Positions 12,313-24,914 are shown, numbered from the stretch's first letter. The stretch: 64,000 bases of DNA from Chrysoperla carnea (GCF_905475395.1 NC_058337.1:26684983-26748982); one strand, 5' to 3'. Notes: a model not told the origin generated them from the letters alone. Numbers and translations are program-made.

Positions 12313-12754
12313 CATCCCGGCTTATTAACTGTATTATATCAGAAATGGGAACTATCGCGGGAAATATGATTAAAAAGAATATATAGCAGAACATACTATT
12401 TTGTCCATGTCGATATACAAAATCGATGCTCAGCAAATAATAGAGCGAATAATGGATTTGATTAGAAGCTTGAAAAAATGTAAGGCGAATGTCTAAGAGA
12501 AATAAATGGGTTGTTTTTAGTATCAGGTCGGGGTTACTTAGAAGGATACAAACTTCTTATTTTAACAGTTTGTTAACTTCTTAGTGAAATTATTTTCATC
12601 AAACATTATTTTCTAGTGAATTAAATAAGAATGCATTTTAGGGCTATTTTATGCAAGTATACAATGAAAAAGAACTGTATAACATCAAATTCTAGGTGTC
12701 GACTAAATAAACAGGGGTGTGCCAGGAGTAACAGACGCTCTTGTTGCATCAGGT
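12313..12754. other. AT-rich intergenic sequence
   Basis: No supported gene. Confidence 0.4.
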
Positions 12755-12905
12755 AAAAAATAAAATGACGAAAATTCCTCTTCCATTTTTTGATCCGATG
12801 TACGGAATTCCGCCCATTCCTACCCGGGAATCGAACCCATTAACTTAGGCCGACCCCGAACGGAACTGGTTACGCCTTAACCAAGTGAGCTACAAGTGTT
12901 GACTT
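12755..12905 (-). repeat. tRNA-derived SINE head
   Basis: On the minus strand the sequence carries an RNA polymerase III A box, TAGCTCACTTGG (12892-12881), and a perfect B box, GGTTCGATTCC (12837-12827), with starts 55 bp apart. This is the internal promoter of a tRNA. The sequence does not close into a tRNA: the spacing is stretched and no acceptor stem pairs. It is markedly more GC-rich than its surroundings. The natural reading is a tRNA-headed SINE whose body continues toward lower coordinates. The 3' tail is not defined. Confidence 0.7.
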
Positions 12906-13535
12906 CTCGGTATTTTACAATTAGTATTTTTTTTTAATAATTCTTATTCTTAGCGAACTAAACTTATTTAGAACATGACGCGAATTATTTTGAACATGAC
13001 GCTCATGGCTTTAAAACAATTCTGTAGGTACACAGCAAAGCCTTTGGATACTTATATTATCGAAAATATTAATATACCCTCAGATATTAGAATAATAGTC
13101 TAAACTTCCGATATGTAAACAAAATCTTTCTATCAGAAAAGTAATACGTTCGTTACCTACCTACCTAACTAACGGCAAAACATTTTATCTCTGGAGAAGT
13201 GGAGATACCGCGTTGCTCTCAGTACATGTTGCAATAGTGAGCATTTATATTATTTTTTGAAAACACGTAAGATATAGCCACATTTTAAGATTGTGGAGAC
13301 ATTACTTCTTTCATACCAATACCTACAATACATATATGTATACAGATTACAGTCATATGGATATGAGATTTATAAAAGTTAGGTACTTCTTCAATGTTCG
13401 TTGGTAGTAGCTCTCAACAATAAATGTATTTATACTTTTCTACTTCTGTTCATGTAATATAAAAATTACTATACATACAGTAAGGCTCACTTGTGTTTTC
13501 TTTGATAAACAAACACAGCTGCCTTAATAGTACAA
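12906..13535. other. AT-rich intergenic sequence
   Basis: No supported gene. Short ACCTACCTACCTA-type repeat near 13.16 kb. Confidence 0.4.
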
Positions 13536-14092
13536 GATCCGAATTAAGGTCGACCTTCACCCATCTGTTTACCGAATGAAAGTTATTTTTTATGAAATGT
13601 AAAATATTTACAAATATCCCTGTTGTGGGTTGCCCTAAAAAATATGGTCCAGACAACTTTTAATAAAAATATCATAACTTGGAAAGCTTATAAACTTTAT
13701 TTTTTGACTGATATTTTGTGGACAATCATATATCACCGTATTTGCAATAAAATTATCTTTATTTATATATGTGAGGCAATGAATTAACAGATGAACGTAA
13801 TTACTATTCACAACTTGTATAAATGCGAAAATAGTGAACGAAAAGAGGCAGACAGCATAGCTGCTGCATATTCTTTATGGCATTTACTTTCGAGTAGATC
13901 AATATTCGTTAGATATGTAAGTCAGGGAAAAATTTCAAAAAATTTTACTCTTGATATTTTCACTAAAAGTAGTCTTGACCACATTTTTTTAGGCAACCCA
14001 TTGCAGGGATATTTGTTAACATTTTATATTTCATAAAAAATAACTTTCATTCGGTAAACAGATGGGTGAAGGTCGATCCTAATTGGGATCTT
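13536..14092. mobile_element. Foldback element, family F-a, second copy
   Basis: Left arm (about 13536-13665) begins AGATCCGAATTAAGGTCGAC and continues CTTCACCCATCTGTTTACCG. The right arm (about 13965-14092) is its complement and ends GGGATCTTAG. The internal 300 bp is not palindromic. The terminal CTTCACCCAT-type sequence is shared with the element at 260-767. ORFs on the two strands are by-products of the arms. Confidence 0.85.
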
Positions 14093-14324
14093 AGACTATA
14101 ACTTTGGGCTTATAACCTACTAGAATACCAATTCATAAGTTCCAGTTTAATGTTGTTAAACAGATTTATGTATTGTACATATATGTTTTTCTTGAATTAA
14201 TACGGTTACATGAATTCTTCAATTTCTTTTACACTACTATTTCTACAATTATTGGAATTTGCATTGCATCCAACTTCATCATGGCTACCTCCCAAAAAAT
14301 CAGTTTGATTTTTCGATTTTTATA

Positions 14325-14820
14325 TCCATTATATATGAAATATATATGTCAAGGTATACTAATTTTAGTCCAAAGTTTGTAAGGCTTAGAAATATTGATG
14401 ATACGAACAAAAGTGGCTTTGAGTTCGCACATGAGCAACAAAGGTTAATTGGGTCTTGAGTCCGTAGGATCCCTCTTGTAAACCGTTAGAAATAGAACAA
14501 AAGTTTAAATATAAAAAATCTTTCTTAAAAACTTTTGTTTGAAACATTTCTTCGGAAAAATCACTGTTTAGGGTGCAAATTACGACAAAACTTATGATAG
14601 AAAGGGAGTTGAAAATTTAAAGGTTACTTCAACTAGTGTTCTTGTCGAAAAAACAACAAAAATTCTAGAAAATACTTCGAAATTTTTGAAAATCAAATAC
14701 ATTGTGTTGGTTTTTTAAACTCTTCTAATTAATAAAAAAAACAATGCAAGCACTGACATTCAACACTTTCTATACAGGGTATTTCAACAATTAACTCAGT
14801 CAATTATTTGTTTTTTACAA
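14325..14820 (+). repeat. Dispersed repeat family A, copy 3 (subtype A2)
   Basis: Starts with ATATGTCAAGGTATACTAAT, carries AATTGGGTCTTGAGTCCGTA and AAACCGTTAGAAATAGAAC, and ends with CAACAATTAACTCAGTCAAT. The 3' half (ACAAAAATTCTAGAAAATAC, GCACTGACATTCAAC) matches the copy at 60.06-60.35 kb but not the more common subtype. Confidence 0.8.
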
Positions 14821-15084
14821 TATAACTGTTTACGTAATATTATATGTATTAAACAATTTTAGCTATGTTTTCCGAAGTTAATTTGCAAATGTTTGCTGAA
14901 GTTAATCTGCCAGTAAACATCGTACGTAATAATAATTATTTGTTACTCTATGCTTAAAATTCTGTTACTGAAACACACCCCCTAGCCTACTAAACTTACG
15001 TAAGCAGTTGACTGGCAAGTTAATTGAACTTATTCAAATCAATAAATGAACTGCAGTATTAACTTTTGGATAAAAACCTTTTTT

Positions 15085-15320
15085 AACCCCCGAACTAAAA
15101 AAAGGTGTTATAAGTTTGACCGTTATGTGTGTGTGTCTGTCTGTCTGTCATTTTGTCTGTCTATCTGTGGCATCGTAGCACCCAGCCTGAACTGATTTTG
15201 AGTTTTTTGATTTTGTTTAAAGGTATTTTATTGGAGTGTTCTTAGATACGTCTCAAATGCGAGTTTAGGGCTCTGTACCCGAAAAATTTGTCGGGGGTTT
15301 TTAAAATTTTGTAAATTTCA
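15085..15320 (+). repeat. Dispersed repeat family C, copy 1
   Basis: Begins TTTTAACCCCCGAACTAAAA, then GTGTTATAAGTTTGACCG, a run of TCTGTCTGT, GTGGCATCGTAGC and AACTGATTTTGAG, and ends near TTTGTCGGGGGTTTTTAAA. A second copy lies at 24.92-25.12 kb. Repeats with a CCCCCGA start and a CGGGGGTTTT end, flanking a 'TCTGT... TGGCATCGTAG' core, are common in Lepidoptera and other insects. No ORF. Confidence 0.75.
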
Positions 15321-15573
15321 CTTGTTATTACTCAAGTTGATAGCTCCAAGAATTAAAAAGTATACGGTTTATACAATCATCAAACATAAATGGTGGAAGC
15401 GTAAGGAAATACTAAAATTAAGATTACTCATTAGCCATAACAATCCTGATTACTAACATGAAAACGAAATATTCTTTCATGGAGAGGAATTTTACGTAAA
15501 AAGGGAGTTTTTTCATACAGAAGCACCTGAGATATGACATGTTGTACATGTTGTTAGCATGGAAATTATGATG

Positions 15574-15574
<1 letters not shown>

Positions 15575-15627
<53 letters not shown>
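15575..15627. repeat. (TA)n microsatellite
   Basis: An uninterrupted TA dinucleotide run of about 50 bp. Confidence 0.97.
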
Positions 15628-15630
<3 letters not shown>

Positions 15631-16059
15631 CTCTTTTAGATAAAAAAAAGTAAACAGAGAAAATTTACAAGTATTGCCGCAAAGATTGGAATTGAATTAA
15701 GCACAATTCATTTAAAATTCCTTTTATTTTAGTATTAAAAATATTATGCTTCTGCAATTTTACAAGTGAAAATAATATACAAGGGAAGGGTCACTTTCTC
15801 TAATCCGTTCATAATCTTATACATTCAAAAATTAAGGGTTCCAGTAGGTTTTAGGACCTTGCTTTGTGGCTCCATGAATTGTCTACAAAATGTTTTTGGA
15901 GTGACTAGATAGATGAAAATTAGATAGATAGATGAAAATAGATAAATTAATTATCATTGAAAACCGCATATTATCTGAAAATTATAAAAATGGAGATTAT
16001 AATTATCTATGCTTTGCTTAAATCAATAAACAAATTTGCACACAAAAACTGTTAAACAT
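15628..16059. other. AT-rich intergenic sequence
   Basis: No supported gene. Short TAGATAGATGAAAA-type tandem phrases near 15.91-15.95 kb. Confidence 0.4.
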
Positions 16060-16430
16060 AAAAAAAACTTTTAACAAAAAGAAAACCGACTTTTTTTTAT
16101 TTTGTGATTTGTTAGTGAATCTAAAGTACATTAACTAATTTGTTACTAAAAAAAGAATCATCGAAATCAGTTGGCGTGATATTGAATTATTCGTCCTCTA
16201 GTCGTGCATACTTTATGCAAATTTAAGACTTTTATGGTTTTCTCTTGGATGCCGTTGTCAGAATTATACCAAAATAATGAGACCACACACGAAGCACCAG
16301 CTTTCAAACATATAAAGAGTCATCAAAATCGGTTCACCCAGTCAATAGTTCTGAGGTAACACACATAAAAAAAAATACAGTCGAATTGATAACCTCCTCC
16401 TATTTTGTTTGAAGTCGGTAAAAAAATACA
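16060..16430 (+). repeat. Dispersed repeat family B, copy 2
   Basis: Longer copy of the family at 2817-3050. Phrases in common are TTAGTGAATCTAAAGTACA, TTTGTTACTAAAAAAAGAAT, TTATGGTTTTCTCTTGGATG, CAGTCGAATTGATAACCTCC and terminal GAAGTCGGTAAAAA. It starts with AAACCGACTTTT, complementary in sense to the GAAGTCGGT end, so the element has short inverted termini. Confidence 0.75.
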
Positions 16431-17413
16431 GTGAACTTGAAAAACTCCGTTAGAGTATAAATTTTTCGCCTGTAAAACGGCTACGTTAAAAGAAACTAAG
16501 AAAATCAACCTAAAAATTACTATGGAGTATATTAAAATCATATTTCGTACATTCTTAATACACCATTCGTTCCAAATCATATTTAATTATAAAATCATTG
16601 AAGTGCTTGATAAATTAATGATGAAAGTTTCAATTAAAACCAGTCCATGCAAATTCAATAAATTACAAAAAAAAAACATTATGAAAGCGTGACATCCTGT
16701 TAGAATGTCCATATGTACAACATGTAAGCATTAAAAAAAAAAGTTGCTAAAGCTGAAGATGCCAACCAAAATATATGTTTTTGTGTATTCATATAAATTA
16801 AAGCTGTTTCAATTTATTTCACATTTACGGACAGATTTCTTGAGTAAAAAAAAAATTTTTGTTTTTTTGTTTTATTTAAACAATATCGTACTTTGTCTTT
16901 GTCTTACATTATTGTAATATCAAATAAATTTTAATATGCATTTCATATAATGTATAAGGTAATGTGATGTACCTCGAACCATTCTTAGTTTCTTGCAGAA
17001 ATCGCTGCTTATATTGATAATTGTGTTTAAAAAAAACGCACCGTCGCACACCTTGGATCAAACATCATACTGTGCAATTAATCTTAGAAAAGAATAAAAT
17101 AAGTGACAAAAAATCAGTCTCATTTTCCACGAGTCAATGGCATACATATTAAAGCCGTTATTGAAGAATGCCCAGAGAAGGGAACGCTTTTAAGAAAAAC
17201 TTGTAGCGTTTTCAATTTGCTAATTACATATATTGTTTCAATTCACATACTTTTCAAGGAAGGATCGATGTTTATTTGATTAACCTGACCAGGATTTTCA
17301 GGTATAACAATTTCCATATTTGAATATAAACTATACGTACATTTATTTGCGCTTCCACCATATTATACTGCATTTTTGATAAATAAATAATTTAAACTAA
17401 AAAACACAAAATA
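16431..17413. other. AT-rich intergenic sequence
   Basis: No supported gene. The block at about 17211-17243 (TTTTCAATTTGCTAAT...TTGTTTCA) recurs at about 18048-18081. Confidence 0.45.
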
Positions 17414-17660
17414 AATAATAGTTTAAAAAAAACTAAAAAACACGCTTTTATAACTCTATCTGAACTAAAAGGTAGAAAATAACATCTTTAAATCCAAAAA
17501 AATCATATTATCGTAAAAAAGTGGGGTGCTTTTTAAGATATTTTATAATGACTTTACTTTTACCAATATCTGTCTATAAAATATTTACAATAATTGAAAT
17601 TTAGCACTCCACGCTTTTTAGTTACAAAAGCGTGTTTTTTTGTTTTTTTAAACTATTATT
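17414..17660. mobile_element. Short inverted-repeat element
   Basis: AATAATAGTTTAAAAAAAAC at the left end is complementary to GTTTTTTTAAACTATTATT at the right, and AACACGCTTTTATAACT pairs with AGTTACAAAAGCGTGTT. Arms are about 41 bp around a 165-bp centre. Non-coding. Confidence 0.8.
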
Positions 17661-18290
17661 TTTGGTATTAAAAACAGAAATTTTTCAAAATTAGTGTTTA
17701 ATAAGATTAGAATCGTAAATAGCTCTGAAAATATTAAACTTATAAATAACATAAATAAACAAAATTTAATACTATTGATTATTTATATTTTTTTATAAAA
17801 TTATGCATCCAAATTTAAACGTCAAAGTCTTTCGAGTATTACTGATGTTTTTTTATGGTTGATGTAACATCTAATTTAACACAGTTCATATTCCCTGTTG
17901 TTCTAAAAATTTCAATAGGAAATGCTTATTTTTCTATGCCTGTATCTACATTTTGACTGGTTTATGTAGTCATTTACTGTCTGCATTCGATTTCATAAAT
18001 GATGTCAAAGCATTGTAAAGCAATACAGGATGTTTTACATATATTGAGTTTTCAATTTGCTAATCACATATGTTGTTTCATACAAATGATCTGTAAAGAT
18101 TTCATATGGAAGAGAGCGCCGTCAAGTACAATCGATGGATGTGTTCACAGTAAATTTCAATCCTGAAAATTACAAATCTTGCGGCATGGTCAATCACATG
18201 TTTTTCTCGATACCTAGCTGTTCAATATTTAATATTTATAAAGTGTAGGAAGAATAGTGAAATCAACAAAGTCTATATTTCAAAAAATTC
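17661..18290. other. AT-rich intergenic sequence
   Basis: No supported gene. Contains the second copy of the TTTTCAATTTGCTAAT block. Confidence 0.4.
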
Positions 18291-18880
18291 CTTTAAGGAT
18301 GTATGAGCACGGTAGTGGAGCACAAATTTAAAAAATTGAAATTTTCAATTCTGATTATGAATTGGTTTATCTTGACGATATAAGGCGAAAATTGAAAATT
18401 TTGTTTAGTTAGTCAGCTTTCGATATTTAGTATACCAAGGTATCGAAAAATTTTTTTCTTATTTTTCGTCTACAGTCATAAAGATATGCTAGAATTCGGA
18501 TCATCAACAAAGTTGAAAATAATATAAAAATAATTTCAACCCTAAATCTATCCTGCTCGTACATCCCTTATATGGACGGAGACACTTGATTTTTTTTTCT
18601 ATGTCATTGCTAATACGTTTACTTTCTATTAAAAAGTTTATTTTTAATGTTTTTCATTCGTTCCAAGTGAAAATTATCAAAAATCTTCAAAATATGTCGT
18701 TTTTTGAGATTTTTGAGAGCGATGTATTTTATATCGATTTTTAATGATATTTTTCTTAAAAATTTGCATGGATACTTAATCTAAAATTTTAACCACATAT
18801 TCTTTGAGTAAAAGTCTACCTATAAAAAAATTTTGGGCCTTTAAATCAATTATTGTTGCCATGCTCATACATCTTTAAAA
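18291..18880. mobile_element. Inverted-repeat element with an extra internal terminus
   Basis: The left end CTTTAAGGATGTATGAGCAC has an inverted partner at the right end, ATGCTCATACATCTTTAAA (about 18860-18879). A third copy of the same terminus, CCTGCTCGTACATCCCTTA, lies inside at about 18551-18570, also inverted relative to the left end. This may be two related elements sharing one end. No coding capacity. Confidence 0.65.
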
Positions 18881-21800
18881 AGAACATAGATGTAAATTTC
18901 GATATCAGGTATTACACTCGCCCCTATATATATTCTTATTATTGTGACTATTTTATCTTATGGCTATGTTATATGTAGTAGGAGTTATATTAGATCTTAA
19001 TCAATCTTATAAACTAAAAAATAAACACCCATAGTTCGATAAATAAACAAAATTTTTTTATATATATAAAACACGTGTCTGAAATTGTGCAAATTTAACG
19101 GCAAATTTTATAAACATAGATTTTTATTATTTCCCGTTATTTTTAATTTATATTTGAAAATGATTGACAAAAACGTGTTTAATTTTCAAACATGCAGTTT
19201 TTCAAAACTTCTAGCAATTAATTTAATATTAATAGATCTTTGTCAGTATCATCAGGACTAACGTAATGTTTCATATATAATTATTTAGAATGGAATTCTA
19301 TATAAAATTATCTAGAATGGATCGTTTCATATAAAATTATTTAGAATGGAATGGATTTCCCATTGCTTTCATTTTTATCTTCCATAAAACTGTTTCCATA
19401 ACTGTTGAAAAACATTTTAAGTAACCCTAAAAAGGTTCAGGCATTACCAAAAATAATAAAAACTGAGCCTATCATATCCATTTTATACATATTCATGTAC
19501 AGGTGATGGAAAGGAAATGGTTATTTTCTATTTTTATATAGTTGCTTAAGACCTTGGACATAATGTGAGAGGGATTCGGGACAAAAGGTTTCCTTTTTTC
19601 GACGGGGGTTTGTTTGAGTACCTATATCTTCGCAAAATGGTATATAAATCAATAGTTTAAAAAAATGTTTTTGATTCTGTTTTTTTTAAATATTACAACA
19701 TTTTTAAAACATTTTACATTTAAAGTTTATAGTTTACATTTAAATAAACGTCTTCTTGTTTTATTTTAATCTTAAGTTTGTTATTTGGATATTATAGTTT
19801 TTCAAAGCAGTAATCTTTTGCATAAAATAGTACCTACTATAACAAAAGTCAAATAAAATGTTCCGAAATCGAAACACTCTGTCCATTTTAATAAGAGTTG
19901 GTTATTTTTTTAATTATATTTTAAATATTGCTCATTACAAATTTTCAAATTGCAAAACTATAAAATAATTAAGTTAACCAAGCTATCACTTCATGCAAAC
20001 AACGTGAACTTTTGGTGGAATATAGAGTTTTGTTAATCAAATCCAATTTAAAAAAAATGTATACTTGGCAAACAAAAAATTGAGCTTGATTGCAAATATC
20101 TCAAAAACATTTGAAATTTAAAAAAATTGTATGAAAATTTAAATTAAATTATTTTTATCAGCAATCTTAAAAACAGTCCTCATTATGCACAAATTAAAGC
20201 TTATTGTGTTTTTAATCATGTTTAACGATATTTGAGAAGATAACGATAGAATTATTTTTTAATCATATGCAAATATTTGTATATAATGACAAGTAAAATT
20301 CAACACGCTAACATGAAAATTGAATTCAATTTCATTCCCGTTCGATAATCGTCTTAAACATATTTAGACAATTCATTTTCTTAAAATCGATCATTCAACT
20401 CTTTTTTATTTAATTTTAAAAACTTCAATTTGTTTGAGCAGAAATGGCTCAAAATGTTGAGTTCAAGTTGGGAATGTAAGCTTTTTCTTATTGAGCTTTA
20501 CTCATCAAACTGTCCGCTTATAAACCATAATGTTTGTGGTGGCGCAAAGGAGAATATTAGGAGCCTCTTCTGATGACAATCGTATAGATTTTCAATAAAA
20601 TCCAATTTTTCTTAATATGTAATAAAACTAGGATCGTATAATTTTTACTACTTTTAAACTAGGTAATTTAAGGTAGTACCTACACGAAAGTGATATTCCA
20701 AGAATTTCTCAAAACTCAGAATATAAAATATTTAATTCATAATACACTTGCTGTTAAAATTAGAAGATGATTTACCATGCCATACATGAGATATTAGCAA
20801 TTAAAAGTGACGCAATTTGTACGTGTACATGGAAGAAGTGTATAAAAATACACAAATTTACAAATATTATATTTATTTACCAATGAATGACGTCCACCAT
20901 CTCTATGAAAAACTAATATAATGTAGAATACTATATTTAGAAAATATATAAATAAAAATAAAAATTATTTACCATATAGTTTCGATAAAAAACTTAAATA
21001 AATAACTCGTTTTAGCGATGATTTTTGTGGAAAAGATATGAAGACTAATGTTAAAGGCATATGTCATAGTGTGTGTGTTTATATGTATACTAGAAACAGT
21101 AGTGAGGAACTACAGTCTTGTGAAAATAATATATGGTATATGTATAATAGTCATAGCACAGTTAATGCACTGAATGATAGTATTAGTCCAAAACTTTTTG
21201 ACTGGACGGTCGCGGAGGAACTACCTTAAAGAAACTAATCGAGATAAATAAAGAATATTTCGTTTCTCAGCCCCCCCAAAAATTACAATTTTCTAAGTGT
21301 CTGATAACAGAAATCGCTTTTGTCAAATTGTTCGACAAAATGATGTTTGCATTTGTTTGTTATTTATATACTTTTATATTAGAATAACAAAATAAAAAAG
21401 GATATTAATCTGTTTTAAACTCGTGACGCACTTAAAACTCTTAACTTGAAAAGCATGACTTTCTGAATAGAAGCCTTTCTCTGTTTTATTTAAGAACTAT
21501 CTAAGGGACACGCAAATTTCTTGATGGCAAAAAGTAAGCTGGATATATATTTGATAATAGTTAGCTACTGAAACACATGTAACAAAATTTTTTATTTAAG
21601 TATTATATAAATTAAATATCTTTCAGTGTGCATCATTGAAAAAACGATCATTGTACCAAAATTTATGACAAAATGTTGTTACCAAGGCAGGCATAAGATA
21701 AAACACACTAGAAGCCAAACACGACTCTCTCTCATAAAGCAATCTTTTCGACACAAATACCGTTTTTATAAAACAAAATACGTTTTCAATATATTTTATT

Positions 21801-22063
21801 ATACGCATAAAAATATTCTTCATAATATCAATAAATATTAAATTTTTACAGGTGTTAAGTAAAACTTTTATATAAATTTACCTCTATTTCTTCAACTTTA
21901 GGTACTCATGTAGTGAAAATCCTTTATAATGACATTGAAGAATTATAGTTTCTATAGCCAAGAATTCTAAATCTCTTAAGGACTTAAATGGTATCACAAA
22001 ATGTAGATTAGTTCCTTAAAAGTTTTACTGACAATAAGACGGCGTTCGTCTATCCCGTAAGCA
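18881..22063. other. AT-rich intergenic sequence
   Basis: About 3.2 kb without a convincing gene. At about 19271-19352 the phrase ATATAAAATTATTTAGAATG is repeated three times with changes. Contains the doubtful small ORF at 21.0 kb, listed separately. Confidence 0.5.
21038..21229 (+). CDS. Doubtful small ORF
   Basis: An ATG-started frame of 63 codons ends at TAA 21227-21229 and is followed within about 20 bp by AATAAA (in GATAAATAAAGAAT). The peptide has balanced composition (it ends SPKLFDWTVAEELP) and the start has a purine at -3. I recognise no family and see no splice or homology support. In AT-rich DNA a nearby AATAAA is weak evidence. Confidence 0.15.
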   Translation: MKTNVKGICHSVCVYMYTRNSSEELQSCENNIWYMYNSHSTVNALNDSISPKLFDWTVAEELP

Positions 22064-22660
22064 TTTTTATACCACGTATATTAAATATACCAAGGTATAC
22101 TAAGTTTAGTCCCAAGCTTGTAACGCTTAAAATTTTGAAACAATGAACAAAATTTTGGTATAGGTGTTCATAAAATCACCTAATTAGCTCATTTCCGGTT
22201 GCCTGTCCGTCTGTCGTCTGTCCGTATGTCGTCACGATAACTCAAAAACGATATAAGATTTTTGTATTTTTGTTTGCTGAAATTTTTATAGCGTGTTAAG
22301 GACGTAAAAAGTGAGGTCAAGTTCGTAAATGAGCATAATAATGAGAACATAGGTCAATTGGGTCTTGGGACCTATCTTGTAAACCGTTAGAGATAGATCA
22401 AAAGTCTAATAGATCTTATAATAGAATAGATCTTATAAGCAACAGAAAATAAGCAACTTTTTTTTGAAAAATTTTTTAGTAGCATCACTGTTTACCCATG
22501 AGGACACAAATTATGCGCAATTTGTACTGTATGTATTATATGGGAATATCAGTTATATATATGTGACATGTATGTATGTGTAATGTGACAGAGTAATCAA
22601 CTCTGTCTATATATGGTATTTCAACAATTAACTCAGTCAATTGTTTGTTTTCACTTGTTT
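22064..22660 (+). repeat. Dispersed repeat family A, copy 4
   Basis: A nearly full-length copy. Landmarks in order: AAGGTATACTAAGTTTAGTC, TTGGTATAGGTGTTCATAAA, AGTGAGGTCAAGTTCGTAAA, CAATTGGGTCTTGGGACC, AAACCGTTAGAGATAGAT, GACAGAGTAATCAACTCTGT and the terminal CAACAATTAACTCAGTCAAT. Non-coding. Confidence 0.85.
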
Positions 22661-23505
22661 ATGATGAGTTTAAAGAATTTCAACCGCTTTTTCGAATTTG
22701 TTCTTTCAGTGCTTTAATATTGCAATATTGTTTTGATAAAACGCTTTGACAGCGTAAGCGCATTGTTAGGGTATTCACTGCTCGATTGCAATAGCGACTC
22801 TCCAATTTATTTAATTTAAAAATATCGCTTTAAAAACACAGTAAAAACGAATAATTTTCTTCAACACTTAATTTTCTTAAATGATTTTATATGAAGTGGT
22901 AAAAAGATAATTTGAAAAATTAATCGAACTTCTATTTACAACGTTTTCAAAATCTCATATCTCTCTGCCCTACTCTATATTTAAAAGAACAACTATGTAA
23001 GACCTATTCATTTAAACAACACAGTTTTCGAAACAATTTTCTCCTAAAATTTATTTGTAGTATTTAAAATATAAACTTTTTAATTCAAAAATTTTCTTTA
23101 TTTTTCATCACTTTCGAATGTAAACAAATGGCTGATTTTTTTTAAATGCTTAAAAAATGGTTTACTTTTGAATTATAGTAACTTATAAACAATTTTTTAA
23201 TCATTTTTAACATCAACAGAATAACGAATGTTGTCGTATAAGATTGAAGTTTGGCAAAATGATGTAGTTATTTGGAAGTTCTAAAATTTAAAAAAATTAA
23301 CATTCGCGATTCAAAAAACTAGATAGAAATTTGTTTGAAGCGTTTTATTGTCTCTCTTAATGTAAGTCGAATTGTAGCACCTAAACGGATTGAAGAAATT
23401 TAAATTCTTTACAAAAGAGTACATACCTGATGAAATAATTTTTAGATATAAGAAGAGTAAAAGTTCTCATCTAACTGATATCTTCAATATTTTAACGTTA
23501 GATGC
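22661..23505. other. AT-rich intergenic sequence
   Basis: No supported gene. Confidence 0.4.
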
Positions 23506-23511
23506 AAAACG

Positions 23512-23665
23512 CCGTTTTGCAAAACGGTTCATCATTTTATCGGTTTTTTACTTCCTTGTATAAAGTAAAGGAAGTATATTCATCCCCAAAAACCGATATT
23601 GGGTTTTCAACACAAATATATTTTTTGAGTATCCGCCAGTGACTGATTTAAAAAAAGGTACAGTA
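23512..23665. repeat. Cluster of three small palindromes
   Basis: CCGTTTTGCAAAACGG (23512-23527) is a perfect 16-bp palindrome. TACTTCCTT...AAGGAAGTA forms a hairpin just after it (about 23550-23578), and CCAGTGACT...AGTCACTGG a third (about 23626-23665). Probably the structured end of a degraded transposon. Confidence 0.6.
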
Positions 23666-24720
23666 GTCACTGGCCTAGGACATCAACGTTAAAAGGGTAT
23701 TGGTTATTAAACTTCTGATAAAAAATTATATGTTTTATGATGGATAAAATAGCATGGTACTAATCAATCGTCAATTTTAACGATACCATCATGGACTTCG
23801 CTGTTAGAGAGTTAAGTAAACAGAGTTTCAGCCACTAAAGTGTATCTTAAAAATTGTAATTATTTGACTTCAAACAAAAACCAATATAACATGAAAAACT
23901 AGGATGCTATTTGCTATAAAAACCCAGGACACCAAAAAGTTAAATTCGGCGCTGAGTATCCCCGAATTAATTTTTATTAGTTTCAATGTGACGCCTGCAT
24001 TTATCTATCATAACTCACCATTAACCGTAGAAAACTTATAGGTACAACGAAATTATTTTTCGTGTCCGAATCGAGTTTTGCTGGTCTTGAGAATTTATTT
24101 TTTCAATTTTTTGATAATTTTTGTATTTTTTATTTTATATTTATTTTTAACTCTATAATGATTTGTTGTAATATGTTATACGAATATAACATATTAATTT
24201 AGCTACTGACGATGATTGCTTTGCAATCGGTAAATTGATATTTAGCGAGATGTAGCCTGTTATATGTTTTTCAATTGTATTTTTTAAATAAAATTTCATA
24301 ATATACAATTCTATTTCGAATATAGAATAGTGGTATTTATTTCATTAATTATCGCCATAAATGTTTTCAACTATAATTAATAAAAAAAAAAAAAAAAAAA
24401 AGCTGTAATTAAAGCATGCAAATTTTTATTTAAATATAAAAAAATATTATAATAAATAACATATATGTTACGATTCTACTTTTTAATTTTGTTACTAAAA
24501 TAATAATATTATAAACATAGATATTTCTATTATAAATTTTTAATAAACTAAATATGAAATTCCCATGACTTTCGAAATTTATTTCACACCACGTGTATGT
24601 GTAAATTGTTAACGAATATAGAATAAATTACATATTCCAGTGTCGTATATTTATTTCTATACCCTGTGTTTATCTAAAATATTCGTAATAAAAATACAGT
24701 AGGTGACACTAACTCTCACC
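23666..24720. other. AT-rich intergenic sequence
   Basis: No supported gene. Contains a poly(A) run of about 20 bp near 24.384 kb. Confidence 0.45.
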
Positions 24721-24848
24721 TCGAAACATTTTTTCGTCAACATCACTGTTTACCCGTGAGAGCACAAATTATGGCAAATTATACAGTATTATATGGGTAT
24801 ATCAGTTATATGTATTTGTGTGACATGTATGTATGTGTAATATGACAT
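24721..24848 (+). repeat. Repeat family A fragment, copy 5
   Basis: Holds only the central-right part of the repeat: CGAAACATTTTTTCGTCAAC, CATCACTGTTTACCCGTGAG and the GTGTGACATGTATGTATGTG run. Both ends are missing. Confidence 0.75.
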
Positions 24849-24914
24849 GTTATGAACATATGTTTATTCTCATACATTTTTAATTGCAAATTGCTTCTTG
24901 TAGACATCATTATC

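Noticed and set aside
12755-12905. A tRNA gene
   Set aside because: A and B boxes are present but spacing is stretched and no acceptor stem or anticodon arm closes; SINE head is the better reading.
13791-14459. ORFs of 66-81 codons on the plus strand
   Set aside because: They fall in a foldback arm and the start of a family A repeat.
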